Assembly (NCBI RefSeq): GCF_016862795.1
Contig: NZ_BONQ01000017.1
Coordinates: forward strand, 62,001-126,000
Direction: 5' to 3'
Length of the DNA: 64,000 nucleotides
Origin: Dactylosporangium siamense
Lineage (GTDB): Bacteria; Actinomycetota; Actinomycetes; Mycobacteriales; Micromonosporaceae
Shown: in pieces, positions 23,882 through 31,983 of the stretch
How the letters are laid out: each line of letters starts with the position of its first letter
How positions within the stretch are numbered: the first letter of the stretch is position 1
Notes under the pieces: model-generated
What the model was told of the DNA's origin: nothing
What the model saw: only the letters and a program-made list of their open reading frames with translations
Database searches by the model: none
Position numbers and translations under genes: made by a program

Positions 23882-25078
23882 TCAGCCGGTCTGCTCGCCG
23901 CGCCGCGTGCGCTCCAGATACGGCCTGGCGCGCTCGATCTGGCCCTCCAGGGCGTGCACCGTCTGGGCCATCGAGTCGACCGCCTGCGCCCGGAAGGTGT
24001 CGACCGCGTCCATGGTGGCGAAGACGTTGTCGAACGCCGCCTGGAGCTTGTTGATGTCGATGGTCGACGAGGCGGCCTGCTGGTTGATCGCCGCGCCCTG
24101 CGTCTTGAGCTGCTGCGACGTCGCCTCGATGAGGTTCGAGGTGACGGTGTTGAGCTGGGTGATCTGGTCGAGGACCAGCTTCTGCCGGGCGAGGGCCTGC
24201 GACACGATGACCGCGATCCGCAGCGCGGCGATGGTCGTCGTCTGCGCCCGGTCGACGCCGCGGATGAGCTCCAGGTTGTTGCGGCGGACCAGGTCGAGGG
24301 CCATGTAGCCCTGCACGTTGACCGCCATCTGGGTCATGATGTCCTGCCGGCGCTGCCGGACCGGGAACAGCGCGTCGGAGCGCAGCGTCGAGGCCGCCTC
24401 GGTCTGGCCGGAGTGCTCCAGCGCGGTGACCTTCGCCTCGATCGCGGCGTCGAGGGCCGCGGCGAGCTCGTTGTACTCGGCGAGGCGGCCCATCGTGGTC
24501 CACATGTTGACCTTTTCGGTCTCAATGGCCGCGTTGTCCTTGCGCAGGTCGTTCTGTCCGGACTCCAGCGCGCCGATGATCGCGTTGAGGTGCGACTGCG
24601 CCGACTTGTACTTGGCGAAGTACCGGTCGATCTTGTCACCGCCCGGCAGCCACTTCAGGACCTTCTGCACGCCGGTCAGGTCGGCCCGGTTGGGGTCCAG
24701 CTCGGTGATCGTCGAGCGCAGGTCGACGAGGGTGTTGGCGACCCTCACCTGCGGGTCGGCGGCGGCGTTGCGCCCCCGGCCCAGGGCGGCGGCGGGACGC
24801 TCCAACATGCGGTTGGACATCCCGGCCGCCGCGCGCATGTCCTGCTCGCCCATCGACGTGATCGACGCGACCTTCTGGGTGAAGGCCGGCGAGTTGGTGT
24901 CGATGGCGGCGAGCTCCTCGACGAAGGCCGCGGCCTTGCGCTGCAGCTCGAGCTGCTTCTCCGACTGCACGGGCACGGCGCCGGCAGCCTGTGCCGGCTC
25001 CACGACCACGACCGGTGCGGGAGGGGTCAGCACGAGTGCGCCCTGCTGCGGAGCGCCGCCGAGATCGAGTTCGGACAT
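23882..25078 (-). CDS. telA: TelA-family toxic anion resistance protein
   Basis: A 398-aa protein, mostly helical and coiled-coil. Typical TelA segments are AFVEELAAIDTNSPAFTQKV (about residues 51-70), the GRLAEYNELAAALDA region and the C-terminal IDINKLQAAFDNVFATMDAVD. TelA proteins are linked to tellurite and toxic anion resistance; the mechanism is unknown. The N-terminus MSELDLGGAP echoes the TSLDLGG motifs of the linked repeat protein. Probably co-transcribed with the TerD gene upstream (28-bp gap) and the helical gene downstream. Confidence 0.9.
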   Translation of the reverse strand: MSELDLGGAPQQGALVLTPPAPVVVVEPAQAAGAVPVQSEKQLELQRKAAAFVEELAAIDTNSPAFTQKVASITSMGEQDMRAAAGMSNRMLERPAAALGRGRNAAADPQVRVANTLVDLRSTITELDPNRADLTGVQKVLKWLPGGDKIDRYFAKYKSAQSHLNAIIGALESGQNDLRKDNAAIETEKVNMWTTMGRLAEYNELAAALDAAIEAKVTALEHSGQTEAASTLRSDALFPVRQRRQDIMTQMAVNVQGYMALDLVRRNNLELIRGVDRAQTTTIAALRIAVIVSQALARQKLVLDQITQLNTVTSNLIEATSQQLKTQGAAINQQAASSTIDINKLQAAFDNVFATMDAVDTFRAQAVDSMAQTVHALEGQIERARPYLERTRRGEQTG

Positions 25079-25105
25079 CCCAGGGCCTTTCAGAGTTGGT
25101 GCGGG

Positions 25106-25684
25106 TCAGCCGACGTTGACGCCGAAGTCCCGGGCGATCCCGGCCAGCCCGGAGGCATACCCCTGGCCGACGGCGCGGAACTTCCATTCTCCGCCGTGCC
25201 GGTAGAGCTCGCCGAAGATCATCGCCGTCTCCGACGAGGCGTCCTCGGTGAGGTCGTAGCGGGTCAGCTCGGCGCCACCGTCCTGGTTGACCACCCGGAT
25301 GAAGGCGTTGCGGACCTGGCCGAAGTTCTGGCCGCGCTGGGGGGCCTCGTAGATCGAGACGGGGAACACGATCTTGTGGCACTGGGCCGGCACCTGCGCG
25401 AGCTGCACCAGGATCTTCTCGTCGTCACCGTCGCCGCCACCGGTGAGGTTGTCGCCGGTGTGCTCCACCGAACCCTCGGGGCTCTTCAGGTTGTTGAAGA
25501 AGACGAAGTGCTGGTCGGACAGGATCTTGCCGTTCTCGCCGAGCATGAGCGCGCTCGCGTCGAGGTCGAACTCGGCGCCGCTCGTGGACCGCTCGTCCCA
25601 GCCGAGGCCGATCATCACCGCGCGAAGGTTCGGCGCCTGCTTGGTGAGCGAGACATTGCCGCCCTTGGTGAGGGTGACGGACAT
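25106..25684 (-). CDS. terD: TerD-family calcium-binding stress protein
   Basis: A 192-aa canonical TerD/TerE-type protein: [35 protein letters not shown] with the metal-binding acidic cluster, [29 protein letters not shown], and [19 protein letters not shown] 25684 was chosen because AGGAGAG lies directly upstream; the in-frame start at 25723 adds an unrelated leader. It is the first gene of the leftward half of the divergent Ter cluster. Confidence 0.93.
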   Translation of the reverse strand: MSVTLTKGGNVSLTKQAPNLRAVMIGLGWDERSTSGAEFDLDASALMLGENGKILSDQHFVFFNNLKSPEGSVEHTGDNLTGGGDGDDEKILVQLAQVPAQCHKIVFPVSIYEAPQRGQNFGQVRNAFIRVVNQDGGAELTRYDLTEDASSETAMIFGELYRHGGEWKFRAVGQGYASGLAGIARDFGVNVG

Positions 25685-25996
25685 GGGAACTCTCCTCGCG
25701 CTCTCGTTGTGGTCGTCAACCATGTCCGATCGGCCTGTCGGATATATTCATCCGGCTGATCGACGACACCGGAGCCGCCTTCAAAGCTAACGCGCTTCCG
25801 GTTAGTGTCGAACATTGATCGAACAAGCCGGAGCCTACCCCAACGCTTCAAGCGGAGCCGCCCGCACGAACGAGGGAACGTCGGCTGTCCCTGGCGGCCG
25901 GACGATACTCTCGGGCGGGCACCATCATGATCAGCCGTCGGCGCCGCCTGACGCCGGGGGAACAGTAGGCAAAACATCGAAAGACTGGAGATCGGT
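25685..25996. promoter_or_regulatory. Divergent Ter promoter region (312 bp)
   Basis: The longest gene-free stretch in the window. It contains an AT-rich island at about 25740-25752 (GGATATATTC) that could be a -10 region for the leftward terD, and a GGAG site just before the rightward start. I found no long palindrome and no convincing small ORF. Confidence 0.5.
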
Positions 25997-26581
25997 ATGG
26001 GCATCAGCCTGACCAAAGGTGGCAACGTCTCACTGACCAAGCAGGCGGGTCCCGCCGGTCTGACGGCAGTGACCGTCGGCCTCGGCTGGGATGTCCGCAC
26101 GACCACCGGCACCGAGTTCGACCTGGACGCCTCGGCCATCGCGACCAACGCCGAGGGCAAGGTCTTCTCCGACAAGCACTTCATCTTCTACGGCAACCTG
26201 GCGACGCCGGACAACTCGATCCAGCACACCGGCGACAGCCTCACCGGTGAGGGCAGCGGCGACGACGAGCAGATCAAGGTCAACCTGGCCGCCCTGCCGG
26301 CCGAGATCGACAAGATCGTCTTCCCGGTGTCCATCTACGACGCCGAGACCCGCTCGCAGTCCTTCGGCCAGGTTCGTAACGCCTTCATCCGCGTCTTCAA
26401 CAGCGCCGACGGCGTCGAGCTCGCGCGGTACGATCTGAGCGAGGACGCTTCCACCGAAACCGCGATGGTGTTCGGCGAATTGTACCGAAATGGCGCCGAA
26501 TGGAAGTTCCGCGCGGTCGGTCAGGGATACGCATCCGGGCTTCGCGGCATCGCTGGGGACTTCGGCGTCAACGTCGGATAG
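25997..26581 (+). CDS. terD: TerD-family calcium-binding stress protein
   Basis: A 194-aa protein. GLGWDVRTTTGTEFDLDAS and QHTGDSLTGEGSGDDEQI hold the acidic residues expected for calcium; [19 protein letters not shown] is the conserved C-terminal strand. It is very similar to the divergent terD at 25106-25684, so the pair probably arose by duplication. A CTGGAG site lies upstream. It is the first gene of a rightward run with DUF475, a TerA-like protein and another TerD. Confidence 0.93.
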   Translation: MGISLTKGGNVSLTKQAGPAGLTAVTVGLGWDVRTTTGTEFDLDASAIATNAEGKVFSDKHFIFYGNLATPDNSIQHTGDSLTGEGSGDDEQIKVNLAALPAEIDKIVFPVSIYDAETRSQSFGQVRNAFIRVFNSADGVELARYDLSEDASTETAMVFGELYRNGAEWKFRAVGQGYASGLRGIAGDFGVNVG

Positions 26582-26631
26582 TAAGGTCGGCGCACCGCAA
26601 CATCCCCGATGAGCCCGAAACGGTGTGACAG

Positions 26632-27795
26632 ATGTTCCTGAAGACATTCGGCTGGTCGCTGGGGGTAACCGCAGTGACACTCGCCGCGGCCTTCTTCCTC
26701 GGTGGGCCACAAGCTTTCCTGATCGTCGCCATCCTGTGCATCCTGGAGATCTCGGTCTCGTTCGACAACGCCGTGGTCAACGCGACCGTGCTCGGGCGGA
26801 TGAACCCCTGGTGGCAGCGGCTGTTCCTCACCGTGGGCGTCCTCATCGCCGTGTTCGGCATGCGCCTGATCTTCCCGCTGCTCCTGGTCGGCATCACCGC
26901 CTCGCTCAACCCGATCGATGTCGTCCGGCTCGCCCTCGAGGGCGGGTCGGTCGACACGCCGGGCACCTACGCGGCGCTGCTGCACGAGGCGCACCCGAGC
27001 ATCGCCGCCTTCGGTGGCATGTTCCTGCTCGTGCTCTTCCTCGACTTCATCTTCGAGACCCGCGAGCACACCTGGCTGACCTGGCTGGAGAAGCCGCTCG
27101 CCAAGATCGGCAAGCTGGACCAGCTGTCGGTCGTGATCTCCCTGGCCATCCTCGTCGTCGCGGCCGAGACCCTGGCCAAGGACGTCGGCACGGTCATGGT
27201 CTCCGGCGTGCTCGGCATCGCCGTCTACATCCTGGTCAACAGCCTCGGTGAGCTCTTCGAGAACGCCGGTGGTCTCGGCGACGACGAGGAAGAGGACGAG
27301 GACGAGAAGCCGAAGGGCGCCGGCATCCACGGCGACGCCGGCGACATCGACAAGGGCAAGTCCGGCCCCAACGCCGTCGTCCAGGTGGCCGGCAAGGCCG
27401 CGTTCTTCCTGTTCCTCTACCTCGAGGTGCTCGACGCGTCGTTCTCCTTCGACGGTGTCATCGGCGCGTTCGCCATCAGCCAGGACATCTTCGTCATCGC
27501 CGCTGGCCTCGGCGTCGGTGCGATGTACATCCGGTCGCTGACGGTGTACCTGGTCCGCAAGGGCACCCTGAGCGAGTACGTGTTCCTCGAGCACGGCGCG
27601 CACTGGGCCATCGGCGCCCTGGCCGCGATCCTGCTCGTCGGGATCAAGTACGAGGTGCCCGAGGTCGTCACCGGCCTGATCGGTGTCGGCTTCATCCTCG
27701 CCGCGTTCCTGTCGTCGGTGGTGCTCAACCGCCGCAACGGTGGCGGCGAGCCGGCCGCCGAGGAGCCCGCCGAGAGCCTCGCCGGCCGTTCCTAG
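26632..27795 (+). CDS. TerC-like DUF475 integral membrane protein
   Basis: A 387-aa membrane protein with about nine hydrophobic helices. Two conserved acidic helices, LEISVSFDNAVVNA (about residue 38) and LEVLDASFSFDGVIGAF (about residue 264), are the duplicated signature of the TerC/Alx/DUF475 superfamily, thought to carry metal ions such as Mn2+. An acidic loop DDEEEDEDEKPKG lies at about residues 220-235. Its position between TerD-type genes matches other Ter clusters, where TerC is thought to nest TerD-type proteins at the membrane. Confidence 0.9.
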   Translation: MFLKTFGWSLGVTAVTLAAAFFLGGPQAFLIVAILCILEISVSFDNAVVNATVLGRMNPWWQRLFLTVGVLIAVFGMRLIFPLLLVGITASLNPIDVVRLALEGGSVDTPGTYAALLHEAHPSIAAFGGMFLLVLFLDFIFETREHTWLTWLEKPLAKIGKLDQLSVVISLAILVVAAETLAKDVGTVMVSGVLGIAVYILVNSLGELFENAGGLGDDEEEDEDEKPKGAGIHGDAGDIDKGKSGPNAVVQVAGKAAFFLFLYLEVLDASFSFDGVIGAFAISQDIFVIAAGLGVGAMYIRSLTVYLVRKGTLSEYVFLEHGAHWAIGALAAILLVGIKYEVPEVVTGLIGVGFILAAFLSSVVLNRRNGGGEPAAEEPAESLAGRS

Positions 27796-27839
27796 TTCCA
27801 CAACCCCCGCGTCCCCGTCCCGGGAAGGTAGGCAACGCC

Positions 27840-28475
27840 ATGACGAACCCGAACAACCCGGTCTCGCTGTCCAAGGTCACGCTGACCAAGGCGGCGCCGG
27901 CGGTCTCGCTCGCCAAACAGGGCGGGGCCGCGGGCATCCTCCGGGTCAACCTCAACTGGGCGCAGCCCGCCGCCAAGGGCGGGCTGTTCAGCCGCAAGCC
28001 CAAGGGCATCGACCTGGACCTCGGCTGTCTCTACGAGTACACCGACGGCTCCAAGGGGGTCGTGCAGGCGCTCGGCGACTCGCTGCGCGACGTGCACACC
28101 CTGGGCCGTGACCCGATCTGCCGCCTCGACGGCGACGACCGCAGCGGCACGAACACCGGCGGCGAGAACCTCTTCGTCGACCTTCGGTACGCCGCGAACA
28201 TCCGCCGGATCCTGGTGTTCGCGTTCATCTACGAGGGCACCCCGAACTGGGCCGCGGCCCAGGCCGTGGTGACCCTCTTCCCGGTCGCCGGGCCCCAGCT
28301 GGAGATCCACCTCGACGAGCCGGACCCGTCGGCCATGATGTGCGCGATCGCGATGATCGAGGGCAACGGCACCGACGTGTCCGTGCGCCGCGAGGTCCGC
28401 TACGTGCGCGGCGGCCAGCGCCTGCTCGACGAGACCTACGGCTGGGGCATGCGCTGGGCGGCCGGCCGCAAATGA
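27840..28475 (+). CDS. TerA-like member of the TerD superfamily
   Basis: A 211-aa protein. SLSKVTLTKAAPAVSLAKQGG at the start and IDLDLGCLYEYTDGSKGVVQALG are TerA-like; GENLFVDLRYAANIRRILVFAFIYEG follows. The acidic DLDLG in place of DLDAS is typical of the TerA/TerF branch. A GGAAGG site lies 11 bp upstream. It is followed after 31 bp by another TerD gene. Confidence 0.8.
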   Translation: MTNPNNPVSLSKVTLTKAAPAVSLAKQGGAAGILRVNLNWAQPAAKGGLFSRKPKGIDLDLGCLYEYTDGSKGVVQALGDSLRDVHTLGRDPICRLDGDDRSGTNTGGENLFVDLRYAANIRRILVFAFIYEGTPNWAAAQAVVTLFPVAGPQLEIHLDEPDPSAMMCAIAMIEGNGTDVSVRREVRYVRGGQRLLDETYGWGMRWAAGRK

Positions 28476-28506
28476 CAGCGTTGTCGACTTTCCGGAAGGC
28501 GTACGT

Positions 28507-29085
28507 ATGGGTGTGAGTCTGAGCAAGGGCCAGTCCGTCTCGCTCGTCAAGGGCGGCGGTGGCACGCTCACCAAGGTCCGCATGGGCCTCGGCTGGGACG
28601 CGATGAAGAAGAAGGGCCTGTTCGGCGGCCTGAAGACCCAGTCGATCGACCTGGACGCGTCCTGCCTGCTGTTCGACAGCGCCAACGCGCTCGTCGACCA
28701 GGTGTGGTTCCGCCAGCTGCGCAGCACCGACGGCGCGGTCCAGCACACCGGCGACAACACGACCGGCGCGGGCGAGGGCGACGACGAGAGCATCATCGTC
28801 GACCTGGTCGGCCTGTCGCTCAACGTCCGCACGCTGGTGTTCGTGGTCAACTCGTTCACCGGGCAGAGCTTCGCCCAGATCGAGAACGCCTACTGCCGCC
28901 TGGTCGACGAGACCAACGGCGCCGAGCTGGCCCGGTTCGACCTCAGCGGCTCGGGCCCGCACACGGCCCAGGTCATGGCCAAGCTGACCCGTGACCAGCA
29001 GGGTTGGACGATGACCGCGATCGGCACCCAGGCCTCGGGACGCACGTTCCGCGACCTGCTGCCGGCCGTCGCGACGCACCTCTGA
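28507..29085 (+). CDS. TerD/TerZ-family protein
   Basis: A 192-aa protein: MGVSLSKGQSVSLVKGGGG, GLGWDAMKKKG, IDLDASCLLFDSAN, QHTGDNTTGAGEGDDESI. The inserted KKKGLFGGLKTQ after GLGWD is typical of the TerZ-like branch. It probably binds calcium, as the acidic residues are intact. It is the last gene of the rightward Ter run and is followed by a strong terminator hairpin. Confidence 0.9.
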   Translation: MGVSLSKGQSVSLVKGGGGTLTKVRMGLGWDAMKKKGLFGGLKTQSIDLDASCLLFDSANALVDQVWFRQLRSTDGAVQHTGDNTTGAGEGDDESIIVDLVGLSLNVRTLVFVVNSFTGQSFAQIENAYCRLVDETNGAELARFDLSGSGPHTAQVMAKLTRDQQGWTMTAIGTQASGRTFRDLLPAVATHL

Positions 29086-29096
29086 CGGTTCGTTAC

Positions 29097-29138
29097 AACC
29101 GCGCCCGTCCCCGGTCCGGGGGCGGGCGCGGTTTTCGT
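29097..29138 (+). terminator. Rho-independent terminator of the rightward Ter operon
   Basis: The arms around 29099-29113 and 29118-29131 form a GC-rich stem (ACCGCGCCCG against CGGGCGCGGT and an inner CCCC/GGGG) followed by TTTTCG. It lies 12 bp after the stop of the last rightward Ter gene. Confidence 0.85.
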
Positions 29139-29189
29139 GATCCGGTAGACCTTGTGTACCCCTGAGTGCACAGGGTCTACCGGATCACG
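29136..29189. repeat. Long intergenic palindrome, copy 1
   Basis: Perfect 16-bp arms, CGTGATCCGGTAGACC (29136-29151) and its complement (29174-29189), flank a 22-nt centre that is itself partly paired. It is homologous over its whole length, in inverted orientation, to the palindrome at 55098-55163. It lies between the convergent Ter and cupin genes, suggesting a two-way terminator. Confidence 0.85.
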
Positions 29190-29199
29190 GGGAGTGTGG

Positions 29200-29535
29200 T
29201 CAGAGGGATCCGAGGTGCATCCAGGTGAAGACGAGCGGGACGGCGCCGTCGCTGACCAGGTGGTGGTCCTCGCCGGGCGGGATGATGAGCAGGTCGCCGG
29301 CCTGGAACCGGGAGACCTGGGTGCCGTCGCTCTCCACGTATCCGCTGCCCTGCACGATCGTGAAGATCTCGGGCACGTCGTGGGTGTGCGGGTTCGACTC
29401 GTCGTGGGTGCGGTGGCCGGGGGCGTCGTAGCGGCTGATGCCGCCGCGGATGACGGGTCCCCAGCCGGTGCCGAGCGCGGCGAGGGTGGCGGGGGTGCCG
29501 CCGTCGGGCAGGTCGGCGACGGTCAGCTTGCGCAT
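29200..29535 (-). CDS. Small cupin protein
   Basis: A 111-aa single-domain cupin. Motif one is HDVPEIFTIVQGSGYVESDG (about residues 53-72) with a further His in NPHTHDVPE; motif two is PPGEDHHLVSDG. The histidines and Glu could hold a metal. It is the last gene of the leftward sugar-acid operon; its start overlaps the end of the oxidoreductase gene by 13 nt. Possible roles are sugar-acid binding or epimerase-type reactions; the substrate is unknown. Confidence 0.8.
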   Translation of the reverse strand: MRKLTVADLPDGGTPATLAALGTGWGPVIRGGISRYDAPGHRTHDESNPHTHDVPEIFTIVQGSGYVESDGTQVSRFQAGDLLIIPPGEDHHLVSDGAVPLVFTWMHLGSL

Positions 29536-30536
29536 GGCAGGTCTCCCACTTCACTGAGCAGCGCGTGCCGGGCGGCCGCGGTGCGGACGAGGTCGGCGAT
29601 GCCGGGGATGGCGACGCCGTCGTCGTGCGCGACGCCGGTCAACGGCACGGGGTCGGGGGCGGCCATGATCTGGGCGGCCAGGGCCGTGAACGGCGCGGTC
29701 CGGGACAGCGGCACGAGCAGCGGGTCGCCGGACAGCAGGTTCTCCAGCAGCCCGACGCGGCCCGGCAGTTCGACGCCGTCGAGGCGGTCGGTCGGGTACA
29801 CCACGTGCGCCGCACCATCGGCGCCGGTGACCGTGATGTCGCCGGCGATGAACTCCGTCGACGCCAGGGTGACCGCGACCGTGATGACGGGGCCGTCCAC
29901 CGGGGTGAGGCGCAGCGCGGCGGTGTCCTCGACCTCGATGTCCCTGGTGCGGAACCGCTCCAGCTCGAGTGTCCACGGTGGACGGACGTCGCCGATCGCG
30001 AGCGCCTGCATGAGGGCGTGCGCGAACGGGTTGACGAGGGCACCGTCGACGGCGCGGCGGCCCGACCACGGCGAGCGGGTCCAGTACGTCGCGGGCCGCC
30101 ACCACGCGCCGGCGACCGCGATGTGCGTCAGCCGGCCCAGGCCGAGGGCGGCGAGCGCCGGCAGCGTCGGCGAGCCGAGCGCCTGGAAGCCGACCTGGCA
30201 GCGCCGCCCGGTCGCGGTGAGCGCCGCGGACAGCCGCTCGTGCGCGTCGAGGTCGAGCACCGGCGGCTTCTCCAGGAGCAGGTCCGCGCCGGCGTGCACG
30301 GCGTCGAGCGCGATCGGCAGGTGCGTGTGCGGCGGGGTGCAGATGACGACGTAGTCCGGCTTGTGCTCGGCGAGCAGCCGCCGGTGGTCGGTGTAGACCG
30401 GCAGTTCCTCGCCGGGCAGGCCCTGCACGTCGCCGAGGGCGACGAGGCGGACCCGGTCGCCGAGGTCCTCGATGTGCTGCCGGTGCCGGCGCCCGTGCCC
30501 GGACGCCCCGATGAGCGCGATCGTGGGGACGCTCAT
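29523..30536 (-). CDS. Gfo/Idh/MocA-family oxidoreductase
   Basis: A 337-aa NAD(P)-dependent dehydrogenase. The Rossmann motif IALIGASGHGRRH is at the N-terminus, and LLLEKPPVLDLDAHERL (about residue 93) is the EKP motif of the family. ATG 30536 gives a normal family length; the frame stays open upstream only through the REP-like elements. It is probably co-transcribed with the UxuB-like gene, from which it is separated by a repeat doublet. The substrate is likely a sugar or inositol-like compound. Confidence 0.85.
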   Translation of the reverse strand: MSVPTIALIGASGHGRRHRQHIEDLGDRVRLVALGDVQGLPGEELPVYTDHRRLLAEHKPDYVVICTPPHTHLPIALDAVHAGADLLLEKPPVLDLDAHERLSAALTATGRRCQVGFQALGSPTLPALAALGLGRLTHIAVAGAWWRPATYWTRSPWSGRRAVDGALVNPFAHALMQALAIGDVRPPWTLELERFRTRDIEVEDTAALRLTPVDGPVITVAVTLASTEFIAGDITVTGADGAAHVVYPTDRLDGVELPGRVGLLENLLSGDPLLVPLSRTAPFTALAAQIMAAPDPVPLTGVAHDDGVAIPGIADLVRTAAARHALLSEVGDLPCAS

Positions 30537-30549
30537 GCCGTGCCACCCT

Positions 30550-30591
30550 GTGCCGATGGTGAGCGGCCCGAGCCGCTTCGCTGGCCGCTCA
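30550..30591. repeat. REP-like palindromic element, family B copy 1
   Basis: A 42-bp element with inverted ends GTGAGCGGCC and GGCCGCTCAT around a 14-nt centre. It is identical to 30637-30678 and shares its core with the pair at 22712 and 22789. Confidence 0.8.
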
Positions 30592-30636
30592 TGCCGTCGC
30601 CTCCGCTGCGCTCCGGCGCCGGCCTGAGCCCAACCT

Positions 30637-30678
30637 GTGCCGATGGTGAGCGGCCCGAGCCGCTTCGCTGGCCGCTCA
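30637..30678. repeat. REP-like palindromic element, family B copy 2
   Basis: Identical to 30550-30591. The TGA stop of the leftward UxuB-like gene (30676-30678) is the last three bases of the element. Confidence 0.8.
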
Positions 30679-31983
30679 CAGCGCCGCCAGCACGCCCGCG
30701 GCGCCGTGCCGCTCCAGGTCCCGTAGCCACCGGTCGATCTCGGCGCGCAGCGGTGCGTCGTCGGCGAGCCCGGGCGACAGCAGCTCGAGGGCCCGCGACG
30801 GCGACGCGCCGCGCAACGAGCCCGCGAGGGGATCGTCGAGGGGGAGTGCCGTGCCGTCGTCGGCGCGGCCGCCCACGAACCGGATCCAGGCGGCGAGGAC
30901 GAGCGCGGCGTAGCTGGGCACCGCGCCCGCGGCGCGCCGGTCGGCGACGGTGCCGAGCAGCCGCTGCGGGAGCTTCTGGCTGCCGTCCCCGGCGACCTGC
31001 AGCGTGCGGTAGCGCAGGGCACTGTTGGCGAACCGTCGCAGCACCTGCTCGCCGTACGGGATGACGGGCAGCTCGGTCAGGGTCGGCGCGATGTCGGACG
31101 CGATGAACCGCTCCATGGCGGCGTGGCAGCCGGGCAGGGCCAGGGCGGCGTCGACGGTGGGCGCGCCGGCGAGCGCGCCGAGGTAGGCCAGGGCCGAGTG
31201 CACGCCGTTGAGCACCCGCAGCTTGCGCAGCTCGTAGGGGGCGGTGTCGGCGGTGAGCACGGCACCGGCGAGGTCCCAGGCGGGCCGGCCGCCGGCGAAG
31301 TCGTCCTGCATGACCCACTGGCTGAACGGCTCGGCGGCGACGGCGGCCTCGTCACGGGCGCCGACCAGCGACTCGACCCGGTCGAGGGTGGCCGGGGTCG
31401 TGGCGGGCACGATCCGGTCGACCATGGTGCCGGGGAAGCTCAGCAGCGCCATGATGTCCGGGTCGTCCAGCGCGTCGCCGACGAGGCCCCGCAGCCGCGA
31501 ACCGTTGCCGTGCAGGTTGTCGCAGCTGACCAGGGCGAGGGGGGTCTCGCGCAGGCGCAGGCCCCGCACGATCAGGTCGAGCACCGCCGAGCCCGGCGCG
31601 TAGGCCTTCTCGGTGACCGTGAGCGTGACGACCCGGATCGCGGGGTCGGCGAGCCGCCGCAGCACCGCGCCCGGCTCGGACCCGGCGTGCAGGACACTGT
31701 CGAACACGCCGACGACCCGGGCGTCGGCGTCCGGTCCGTCGACGGTGAGCACGCTGAACAGCATCTCCTGCGCCCGCAGCGCGTCCAGCACGGCGTGGGA
31801 GCTGGGTGCGACGCCGACGATCGCCCAGTCGCCGCCGCCCCTGACGATCGCGTCCTCGGTGAACACCGCCTGGTGCGCCCGGTGGAACGCGCTCAGCCCG
31901 AAGTGCAGGACCCCGGCGCCCGCGTCGCCCGGCCGGATCAGCGGCTCGACCTTCACGGGCGCCGAGCGGTTCAGCCGCGCCAT
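30676..31983 (-). CDS. UxuB-like mannonate/fructuronate oxidoreductase (mannitol dehydrogenase family)
   Basis: A 435-aa long-chain polyol dehydrogenase. The N-terminal nucleotide domain begins VLHFGLSAFHRAHQAVF. The catalytic set of the family, K-x4-N-x2-H, is present as K254, N259 and H262 in RKLRVLNGVHSALAYLG. In hexuronate breakdown UxuB interconverts D-fructuronate and D-mannonate, the step after uronate isomerase, and uxaC is in the same operon. The start at 31983 overlaps the dehydratase stop by 13 nt. Mannitol or arabinitol dehydrogenase cannot be excluded. Confidence 0.85.
   Translation of the reverse strand: MARLNRSAPVKVEPLIRPGDAGAGVLHFGLSAFHRAHQAVFTEDAIVRGGGDWAIVGVAPSSHAVLDALRAQEMLFSVLTVDGPDADARVVGVFDSVLHAGSEPGAVLRRLADPAIRVVTLTVTEKAYAPGSAVLDLIVRGLRLRETPLALVSCDNLHGNGSRLRGLVGDALDDPDIMALLSFPGTMVDRIVPATTPATLDRVESLVGARDEAAVAAEPFSQWVMQDDFAGGRPAWDLAGAVLTADTAPYELRKLRVLNGVHSALAYLGALAGAPTVDAALALPGCHAAMERFIASDIAPTLTELPVIPYGEQVLRRFANSALRYRTLQVAGDGSQKLPQRLLGTVADRRAAGAVPSYAALVLAAWIRFVGGRADDGTALPLDDPLAGSLRGASPSRALELLSPGLADDAPLRAEIDRWLRDLERHGAAGVLAAL

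Noticed and set aside
25815-26012. A 65-codon frame in the divergent Ter promoter
   Set aside because: No ribosome site, overlaps the terD start, and composition is non-coding.
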